A stretch of DNA of 5,059 nucleotides, taken from the NCBI GenBank assembly GCA_023246995.1, contig JAHFHI010000130.1, positions 1-5,059 on the forward strand, read 5' to 3'. Below are positions 1 to 5,059 of the stretch, one piece after another. The notes below the pieces were generated by a model, which was given only the letters and a program-made list of their open reading frames with translations, was not told where the DNA came from and made no database searches. Made by a program: the position numbers and the translations under genes. Numbering within the stretch: position 1 is the first letter of the stretch; each line of letters begins with the position of its first letter. The DNA comes from Candidatus Omnitrophota bacterium (GTDB lineage: Bacteria > Omnitrophota > Omnitrophia > Omnitrophales > Aquincolibacteriaceae).

Positions 1-3000
1 TCCCAGGCGCGAATGGCTTCGGCGTAGCGTTCCGCGCGGTAATACATCATCCCAAGAAAATAGAGGGCTTCCTCGGCATACGCCGTCGCGGGATAACGGG
101 CGGTAATTTCCTCAAACCACTTCATCGCGCGCGAGCGGTTTCCAAATCCGCTTTCAAGAATCGCAAGCCGGCTCAAGGCCTGGGCGCGGCTTTCGGAATC
201 CGGAAATTCCTTAACGAAGCGGCGGTAAATTTTAACCGCCTGGGCGCTATTGCCTTTCTTTTCAATTAATACCGCCAGGCGGAGCATAATTTTTTCTTTC
301 TTCGCGGCATCCGAAAAATCGCGGCTTTCAAAAATCATCCTGTAAAAACGTTCGGCCTCGCCAAACTCCTCCTTGCCGAGAAAACCTTCCGCGCATTTCT
401 CAAGGTATTGATGAATCGCAGCCGCCTGGGCTCCGGAGCGCGCGAGCGCCTCCGAACGCTCCTCAAAAAAAGCCGCGGCACGGGCGTAATCTCCGGCCTG
501 AAAAGACTTTTCAGCTTCACGCTCAAGATACGAAAGCAAGGTGCGCCAGCCCCAGGGGTCCAGCTTTTCCGAGAGCATGCGTCGCAGATGGCGCGCAGGG
601 ACATCCCCCATTTTCCCGGCCAAGAGCAGGGCCCCATAAAGGTCAAAAAGTTTATTTTGAATCCCGCGCTGAAGCGTTTCGGCAAACTCGCGGTCCGCGT
701 GTTCCAATTCATCCTTAGCCTGGATGTGTTCGAGTACTGAAATTTTATCCATAAGAAGTTCGGCCCTCTGACGCTCCGAAGGCACGGCCCCGAGCGCCTC
801 CTCATAATGACGGAGCGCCCCGCGCGCGTGCCGGCTCCCGGCCCTAAGATACTTACGCCCGGCTTCCAGGTCATTTTCGCTTAGGCTTTCCAGGATCTTC
901 ATCTGGATTTTCGCAAGCGCCTTAGCCGCCTCCACAGACCCACCCTGCGCTTCGTAAACCGGGCGCATTTTCCGAACCGCCTTATAAATTCTTTTCAGGG
1001 TTCTAACTTCAAGATCCCGCGCCAGAATATTCTCAAGGTGCCGGTACCAGAGAAGCCCGTCCGGACCCTTGGCGGCGAGCTGTTTTTCAAAGGTCTTCAG
1101 GTTAATCCGGGCCCGGGACCGCTCGCTCACGCTGCGGGCCGTAAACTGCGCGCGCTCCAGCGCCTTTTGAACCCCGGGATTTTTCATGAAATGCTGCCAT
1201 ACAAATCCGGTCCTGAAGTTTTCGATGGCCAGGAGCAAAATCCCCTCGCCCAATCCATAGTAAAGGGGGCTCACCCACCCGGTATCCTCGTTGATCGAGT
1301 CCCTGAAACCAAAGGGCCCCCAAATCTGCGGATGCTCCAGGTAAAGGCGCTTGAGCATTCGAAGCGAAAGGTAAGGCGTAAAAACGATGGAGCCTCCGGG
1401 ACCGCTCGGGGAAATCGTCCCGTCATGAATCGCCTGATCCTGGCCGTTGGGCAGGGTCCCGTAATGCATGACGTAACGCTCCGGAATGCGCATGCTTGTG
1501 ATTCCCCAGGCATCCGCGCCGTAGGTTTTGGATTCCCCGGCGTGATCGATGATATATTCGCGGTTCGCGAGCGTCGCCCGCTTGGAGTTTTCCCACCAGT
1601 CAATCTGTTCCCGGTCTTCAAGGCCTCGCAGGGAAAACCACGCATGCGCGTATTGATAGCTGAAAAGACCGCCGTGCCACGTATAAATAAAAGGTTCCCC
1701 GAGTCCGTAGGCCTCTTTTCTTCTGACGAAGCGGTAAAAAACTTCCGGAGAAACCGGGTAGCTCGGAGAACCGATCGCGAGCAGGGTAAGAAGCAGGGTC
1801 TCGTCGGTGTAAAAATCCCAAAAATAGTCGGACAGCTCATCTTCGGGAGTCCATCCGTGATGAAAATGCAGGTAGTGTTCACTCTGCGGGTCCTGATCCA
1901 GAAAAAAAGGCCAGTTGGCGCGGCCGTACAGGGCGTCCGCCTTCTTTTTAACTTTTCCGCCGAAATACTCCCCCGCCGTGACCGCGCCCGCCAGAAGGAT
2001 GGCCGTATCCACGGTTGAAATTTCTGAAACTCCGGCCCTTTGCACCGTATCGGGATTAAGAAAGTGGTAATAAAGCCCCTCCTTGGCCTCGGCTTTTTCA
2101 AGGAGTGTACGAAGGGCTTGCAGCGCGCGGGATCGGGCTTCCCTTTTGCCGATCCACCCGCGCTCGGCACCGATAGCAAGAGCCGTCAGTCCGAATCCGG
2201 TGACCGCGGTGGATGCATCGCCGCCGCCCGAGGTGTCCAAAAAAAGCCCGTTTCGCACATCCTGCTTTTCCGCAAAGTAGCTGAAAACCCGGCGCTCGAC
2301 GAGGTCCAGGAATTGCTCATCGGACATCGGCTGAATGGCGTTCCCGTCCAAGGGCCCCGAGAGCAAAAAAATCCGGCCGTAAAGATCCCGTCCCGAAAGG
2401 CGCAGAGAAACGTTTTTCCAGGGCTTGAAAGTCGCGGGTTCCCAAAGGATCACCGTTTTCTTAGGATCGACCACCGCGGCCTCGGCCACTGCGGTCCAGG
2501 ATTCCCCGTCCAGTTTGGCTTCCAGCACAAGTTTTTCGAGCAAATAAAAATCCGGGCCCGGCTTATGACGGATTTCAAAGCGGTTCGGAACCGGCGGCAT
2601 CACGATCCCGCCTGAAAATTTTTTACCATCCTTGAATATTCGTATCGGGTTCAGAAATTCAAACCCGCTCTTCTCAAGATCCGCGGTCCGAAGCCTGCCT
2701 TCAGGGCGCAAAAAGGAGAGATCTCCGAAGCGTACCGTCCGCGCCGCCCCGATCCGGTCTTTCTCGAAGACAAAAACAATTTCAAGGATTTTTGACCAAT
2801 CGGTAATTTCCCGGAACCGGTTGAGGGGAACAATGGCTTTTCGCCAATCGGGATTTTCCGGGCCTTTTACCGCGGCCTGCGAAAGGGCCGCGGCGCTCGA
2901 CTTGTCTTTTTCGAAAATAAAGCGGCCGTCCCCATCCGCGTCCTGGTGGATTTCAATCTTAAAATCATCGTTTCCGGGACCGTCCTTCTTTTTCGGCTTG

Positions 3001-3356
3001 AGAATGCGATATTGCAGCGACAGATACTGATAAGCGCTCAAATCCAGGTAGGTCGTCACATCACTCGCGCCAAGCGGCGCCCCCAGCTTCATCCAAAGGA
3101 AGGCGTATCCGGGATTGGGGGCTGTCTTGTAGGACACATCAAGCGCCCATTGATTGACAAGATAGGGAACTTCCGGGGGGGCAAAGTCAAATTTAGCTTT
3201 CCCTCCGGCAGCCACAACGCCAAAACTCCCTTTCAAATGATTATAAAGCGAGGGCCGGTCGAAATCATCGACCACCAGAATGCGCGGGGGATCTTCCTTT
3301 GCGCTAAGCGGGGACGGAACAAAAATCGCAATTAGGAGAATGGCGGCGGGGCCCAT
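1..3356 (-). CDS. Secreted multidomain PF10091 glucoamylase-like / GH144-related protein with CIA30/CBM11-like N-terminus and TPR C-terminus (3' end beyond window)
   Basis: I read this frame by hand. It is open from the ATG at 3356 to the left edge (at least 1118 codons, no stop seen). Residues 1-19 form a signal peptide ending PLSA before KEDPP. Residues 25-215 resemble a CIA30/CBM11-type beta-sandwich: VVDDFD at 28-33, LDLSAYQYLSLQYRIL at 104-119, IVPL at 175-178, ITDW at 184-187, VFVFE at 194-198. Residues 216-340 are a second beta-rich linker module. Residues 345-725 carry the PF10091/COG5368 signatures: TGFGLTALAIGAERGWI from 386, SEISTVDTAILLAGA from 444, GWTPED from 501, LAIGSPSYPV from 526, FSYQYAHAW from 565, WWENSKRAT from 587, WGITS from 617, DGTISPS from 645, IENFRTG from 711. 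Known relatives include GH144 endo-beta-1,2-glucanases; the substrate here is unknown. Residues 726 onward are alpha-helical, with clear TPR-like helix pairs from about 945. The protein probably acts in the periplasm or at the cell surface. The domain call is strong; the specificity is not. Confidence 0.88.
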   Translation of the reverse strand, partial: MGPAAILLIAIFVPSPLSAKEDPPRILVVDDFDRPSLYNHLKGSFGVVAAGGKAKFDFAPPEVPYLVNQWALDVSYKTAPNPGYAFLWMKLGAPLGASDVTTYLDLSAYQYLSLQYRILKPKKKDGPGNDDFKIEIHQDADGDGRFIFEKDKSSAAALSQAAVKGPENPDWRKAIVPLNRFREITDWSKILEIVFVFEKDRIGAARTVRFGDLSFLRPEGRLRTADLEKSGFEFLNPIRIFKDGKKFSGGIVMPPVPNRFEIRHKPGPDFYLLEKLVLEAKLDGESWTAVAEAAVVDPKKTVILWEPATFKPWKNVSLRLSGRDLYGRIFLLSGPLDGNAIQPMSDEQFLDLVERRVFSYFAEKQDVRNGLFLDTSGGGDASTAVTGFGLTALAIGAERGWIGKREARSRALQALRTLLEKAEAKEGLYYHFLNPDTVQRAGVSEISTVDTAILLAGAVTAGEYFGGKVKKKADALYGRANWPFFLDQDPQSEHYLHFHHGWTPEDELSDYFWDFYTDETLLLTLLAIGSPSYPVSPEVFYRFVRRKEAYGLGEPFIYTWHGGLFSYQYAHAWFSLRGLEDREQIDWWENSKRATLANREYIIDHAGESKTYGADAWGITSMRIPERYVMHYGTLPNGQDQAIHDGTISPSGPGGSIVFTPYLSLRMLKRLYLEHPQIWGPFGFRDSINEDTGWVSPLYYGLGEGILLLAIENFRTGFVWQHFMKNPGVQKALERAQFTARSVSERSRARINLKTFEKQLAAKGPDGLLWYRHLENILARDLEVRTLKRIYKAVRKMRPVYEAQGGSVEAAKALAKIQMKILESLSENDLEAGRKYLRAGSRHARGALRHYEEALGAVPSERQRAELLMDKISVLEHIQAKDELEHADREFAETLQRGIQNKLFDLYGALLLAGKMGDVPARHLRRMLSEKLDPWGWRTLLSYLEREAEKSFQAGDYARAAAFFEERSEALARSGAQAAAIHQYLEKCAEGFLGKEEFGEAERFYRMIFESRDFSDAAKKEKIMLRLAVLIEKKGNSAQAVKIYRRFVKEFPDSESRAQALSRLAILESGFGNRSRAMKWFEEITARYPATAYAEEALYFLGMMYYRAERYAEAIRAW

Positions 3357-3361
3357 CAGGG

Positions 3362-3366
3362 CCGCC
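3362..3366 (-). promoter_or_regulatory. Weak ribosome binding site supporting the ATG at 3356
   Basis: On the minus strand GGCGG lies 5 bases before the ATG, one mismatch from GGAGG. It is the best start signal for the large gene. In-frame TTG codons at 3377 and 3416 are alternatives. The 3377 start would add NRLAAL, giving the signal peptide the positive n-region it otherwise lacks, but its AAGG is only 2 bases away. An in-frame TGA at 3428-3426 bounds any extension. Confidence 0.4.
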
Positions 3367-3424
3367 AAACGGTTCAAAACCTTCGGACGTATCTTATTTA
3401 GACAAAGAGGGATCAAGACATTCG

Positions 3425-3447
3425 CTCAAGGAATTAAAGTTCCCGAG
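3425..3447. other. Imperfect dyad just downstream of the candidate -10 box
   Basis: On the minus strand the arms CTCGGGAA and TTCCTTGAG flank a short AT-rich centre. GGAA pairs with TTCC and the outer CTC with GAG, interrupted by a G-T pair and a one-base bulge. It overlaps the expected transcription start, so it could be an operator or a 5'-leader hairpin. There is no T-run after it, so it is not an intrinsic terminator. It may be a chance occurrence. Confidence 0.25.
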
Positions 3448-3475
3448 AGTATAACCTTAAGCGGCCTGCTTTGAA
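3448..3475 (-). promoter_or_regulatory. Candidate sigma70-like promoter for the large glucoamylase-like gene
   Basis: In the 129-base gap after the TIGR04073 gene, the minus strand shows TTCAAA (3475-3470; 4 of 6 matches to TTGACA) and TATACT (3453-3448; 5 of 6 matches to TATAAT), separated by 16 bases. Transcription would begin near 3441, giving a leader of about 85 bases to the ATG at 3356. No terminator is visible between the two genes, so read-through from the upstream operon is also possible. The call rests on consensus matches only. Confidence 0.35.
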
Positions 3476-3485
3476 AACTACTTCT

Positions 3486-3824
3486 TTAGAGGAATTCCTT
3501 CAAACTGTCGAAAACCGTTTCCGGCTTCATGAGAGGCCCGTACTGGGCAGGCACCGGCGCGGGAAAGGTTAGGATGTCGTAGACCCCCGAGCCGATCCGT
3601 CCGACCATGTAGGCAGCTCCCTTAAAAAGCCCCCCGAAGGCGGCCGTCAGATAGTCATGGTCCTGACCGATCTCGATCATTCGCACCGCTATTTCAGCCG
3701 GAGAAGTAGCGATATTGGTAAACCCGCGGCCGAGTTTCGCGAAGGGCTCCCTGGCTTGGGCGCTGGGCGTCAAGACAAGAACCGCGAGAATTAAGAATGC
3801 CTGAAACCGCTTGGTCGTTTTCAT
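3486..3824 (-). CDS. Exosortase-associated small secreted protein, TIGR04073 family
   Basis: This is a 112-residue protein with a classic signal peptide: MKTTKRF n-region, hydrophobic FLILAVLVLTP, and a likely cut after SAQA at residue 24. The mature part carries the family pattern as I know it: KLGRGFTNIATSPAEI (30-45), a Gly-rich segment with GGLFKGA (64-70), an Arg before GSGVYDILTFPAP (79-90), and YGPLMKPE (95-102). The family is named for co-occurrence with exosortase/PEP-CTERM-type systems in Omnitrophota and PVC-like bacteria; its molecular role is not known. The length is normal and the gene is intact. Its ATG overlaps the stop of the upstream TPR gene by four bases, so the two are probably coupled. 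No exosortase or sorting-signal protein is visible in the window. The mature protein is expected in the periplasm or envelope. Confidence 0.85.
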   Translation of the reverse strand: MKTTKRFQAFLILAVLVLTPSAQAREPFAKLGRGFTNIATSPAEIAVRMIEIGQDHDYLTAAFGGLFKGAAYMVGRIGSGVYDILTFPAPVPAQYGPLMKPETVFDSLKEFL

Positions 3825-4525
3825 GCCGGACCTCCGTTTTGAGTCTTCAAGTTTTGCGCCTCACGCGCGGATTCAAGATGGGTTTGGGCCTTGGCGTCAC
3901 CCGGAAAGCGTTTCAGATAATCCCCCCACACTTCGGCTTCCTCTGCGTAGCGCCCGCTTTTGTGAAGCATGTAGGCGATCCAGGTGACCGTGCGCCAGGC
4001 ATACTCGAGGTCCAAGGATTTTTTAAAAAACCGTATCGCCGAAGGATAATCCGCGCGGCGCATATAATAGGTCCAGGCGAGATCAAAATAAAGATGGGCG
4101 ACGTCGGGATGCCGACGTATGCCCTCATTTAGAAAATCAATGCCGACCCGGATAAAACGATCGTGTTCGGCGGGATCCGTGGCCTGGTCGCTTAAGTTAA
4201 AGGCCAGGTGCCACGCCCCGGTAGTCCAGCTGTTGGTGCGCTCCGGCATCAAGATTGCCCGGAGGCGCAGAAGCGGAGCGATCTTTGTCCAGGCCCCGTC
4301 GTGGAAATACTGGTCGGCTTGGATATAGCACCAATCTGAAATAAAACCCTTGAACTCCTGCGGAAAAGGAAATTGAAGGCGCTTGATGGAGGGGGCAAGC
4401 CCCGAGGCATCCCGGAGTCTGGCATAGCCGGTTTCAAGGCCTCCGTAAAACAAATTGCCCGCACAAAGGCTTAAGGCAAGGACTGCGACTGCCGGAAAAT
4501 TCTCGGCGACCGCGGCGCGGTTCAT
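3821..4525 (-). CDS. Membrane-anchored TPR-repeat protein
   Basis: This is a 234-residue protein. Residues 9-30 form a hydrophobic N-terminal anchor or uncleaved signal (FPAVAVLALSL and onward), placing the rest outside the cytoplasm. Residues 60-110 are helical and rich in aromatics (FISDWCYIQADQYF, SWTTGAWHLAFNL). From about 126 there are TPR-like helix pairs: FLNEGIRRHPDVAHLYFDLA, then YPSAIRFFKKSLDL, then AYMLHKSGRYAEEAEVWGDYL followed by the typical RFPGDAKA turn. TPRs bind other proteins; no catalytic motif is visible. The start overlaps the stop of the upstream permease gene by ATGA, and the stop overlaps the next gene the same way, so it is the middle gene of a tight operon. A GAGGAA about 10 bases before the start is a modest ribosome binding site. 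A role as a partner of the transporter is inferred from context alone. Confidence 0.83.
   Translation of the reverse strand: MNRAAVAENFPAVAVLALSLCAGNLFYGGLETGYARLRDASGLAPSIKRLQFPFPQEFKGFISDWCYIQADQYFHDGAWTKIAPLLRLRAILMPERTNSWTTGAWHLAFNLSDQATDPAEHDRFIRVGIDFLNEGIRRHPDVAHLYFDLAWTYYMRRADYPSAIRFFKKSLDLEYAWRTVTWIAYMLHKSGRYAEEAEVWGDYLKRFPGDAKAQTHLESAREAQNLKTQNGGPA
3830..3835 (-). promoter_or_regulatory. Strong Shine-Dalgarno site of the TIGR04073 gene
   Basis: GGAGGT lies 5 bases before the ATG at 3824, a near-ideal site. It is embedded in the last codons of the upstream TPR gene (encoding Gly-Gly-Pro-Ala), fixes the start of the small gene, and supports translational re-initiation at the ATGA overlap. 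Confidence 0.8.
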
Positions 4526-5059
4526 ACCGTCTTTTTCCTCAAACTAAACCACGCCAGAGAAAGATACGCGATAATAAAAGCCGCGGCGTACCCGGCGGCT
4601 TTCAACACATGCCCCCATCCCGCGCCCGCGAAGGAGTCGGCCCCTGGCGGCAGCCCCAAAAGCTCCAAATGCGGCACAAAAAGGGAGATCATTCGCAGAA
4701 GGATCCGCAGATGAAGCTTCCCGGCCTCTTCAACAAGGAAGGAAAGCGTGGCCAGGGAATTGGCGAAAAAAAAGAACGCGAGCCCCAAAAAAATCGCCGA
4801 AAACCTTTCAAGCCAGGGGGAAATCCATAAAAGGAAAGACGCCAGAACCAGGTTTTTGGCAAGCGCCGAAATCCCCGGCCACAGACTCATCGGCATGCCT
4901 CGGACCCAAAAGCAGGAACCGAGTAAAATTTGAAAAACTCCGAAGCATAGGGTCAGCGCCAAAAACATTCCGAGCGCCCGGCCCGCGAGATATTCCGCCC
5001 GGGTCACGGGGTGGAGGCTGAAAAAAAGAAGCCGCTTTGATTCAATATCTTTCGGAATA
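4522..5059 (-). CDS. ABC-2 type transporter permease, C-terminal part (5' end beyond window)
   Basis: The frame is open through the right edge. The GTG at 5007 is internal, because the codons before it read PKDIESKRLLFFSLHPVTRA, the family's characteristic cytoplasmic 'E-E/S-x-x-L-x-x-x-x-x-P-V-x-R' stretch that precedes Y-L-x-G-R. Counting from that GTG, hydrophobic segments lie at about 11-32, 47-65, 68-92 and 136-156, ending in a short basic tail (RKKTV). Segment PHLELLGLPPG (about 112-122) sits in the extracytoplasmic loop before the last helix, as in NosY-like/ABC-2 permeases. The protein would form the membrane channel of an ABC exporter. The partner ATPase is not in the window and is expected upstream, beyond the right edge. 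The substrate is unknown. The stop codon overlaps the start of the TPR gene (ATGA), indicating co-translation. Confidence 0.8.
   Translation of the reverse strand, partial: IPKDIESKRLLFFSLHPVTRAEYLAGRALGMFLALTLCFGVFQILLGSCFWVRGMPMSLWPGISALAKNLVLASFLLWISPWLERFSAIFLGLAFFFFANSLATLSFLVEEAGKLHLRILLRMISLFVPHLELLGLPPGADSFAGAGWGHVLKAAGYAAAFIIAYLSLAWFSLRKKTV

Noticed and set aside
335..874. Minus-strand 179-codon open frame over the TPR region
   Set aside because: Out of frame with the continuous large gene, whose reading here gives clean TPR-like helices.
1038..2018. Long plus-strand open frame of 326 codons
   Set aside because: It lies wholly antisense to the PF10091 domain, whose minus-strand reading matches many conserved motifs. 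The plus-strand product is Arg/Pro/Gly-rich with no recognisable domain, as expected for the complement of a GC-biased gene.
1271..2179. Minus-strand open frame of 302 codons in another frame
   Set aside because: Overlaps the glucoamylase-like domain out of frame. Its product is Arg/Pro/Ser-rich with no family resemblance, while the true frame is continuous across the region.
2040..2615. Plus-strand open frame of 191 codons and its neighbours up to about 3474
   Set aside because: Antisense to the same large gene and the following gap. No domain, no convincing ribosome binding site, and low-complexity basic composition.
3459..3471. Possible terminator hairpin (AAGC-AGGCC-GCTT) after the TIGR04073 gene
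   Set aside because: The stem is only four pairs and no T-run follows, so it does not qualify as an intrinsic terminator.
1..5059. CRISPR arrays, tRNA/rRNA genes, insertion-sequence ends or direct repeats
   Set aside because: None seen by eye. The window is densely coding on one strand, and the only gap over 100 bases is 3357-3485.

Overview
The window reads as one strand of bacterial chromosome: every gene I can support lies on the minus strand, so the biological order runs from the right edge to the left edge. The base composition is moderately GC-rich. The gene content is a TIGR04073-family exosortase-associated small protein, TPR proteins, an ABC-2 type permease and a large secreted glycoside-hydrolase-like protein. 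This points to an uncultivated Gram-negative lineage of the Omnitrophota / PVC-like type. That taxonomic call is an inference from family content, not from a marker gene.

Layout in transcription order. (1) At 5059-4522 is the C-terminal part of an ABC-2 type permease, cut by the right edge. (2) At 4525-3821 is a membrane-anchored TPR protein. (3) At 3824-3486 is a small secreted TIGR04073-family protein. Genes 1/2 and 2/3 each overlap by the 4-base ATGA arrangement, so these three are almost certainly one translationally coupled operon. (4) A 129-base gap (3357-3485) follows, with a plausible sigma70-like promoter and an imperfect dyad but no convincing terminator. (5) From 3356 to the left edge runs a single open frame of at least 1118 codons. 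It encodes a signal peptide, a CIA30/CBM11-like beta-sandwich module, a linker beta module, a complete PF10091/COG5368 'glucoamylase-like' (alpha/alpha)6 domain and a long helical/TPR C-terminus that continues past the window.

How they may work together: the upstream trio looks like an export or envelope-associated unit (permease, TPR partner, small exported protein). The downstream gene is an exported enzyme or carbohydrate-binding protein acting on a glucan-type polymer, possibly beta-1,2-glucan by analogy with characterised GH144 relatives. A functional link between the two units is suggested only by co-orientation and closeness. Nothing in the window is clearly a mobile element, CRISPR array, rRNA or tRNA. 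The many plus-strand open frames between 400 and 3400 are antisense shadows of the large gene.
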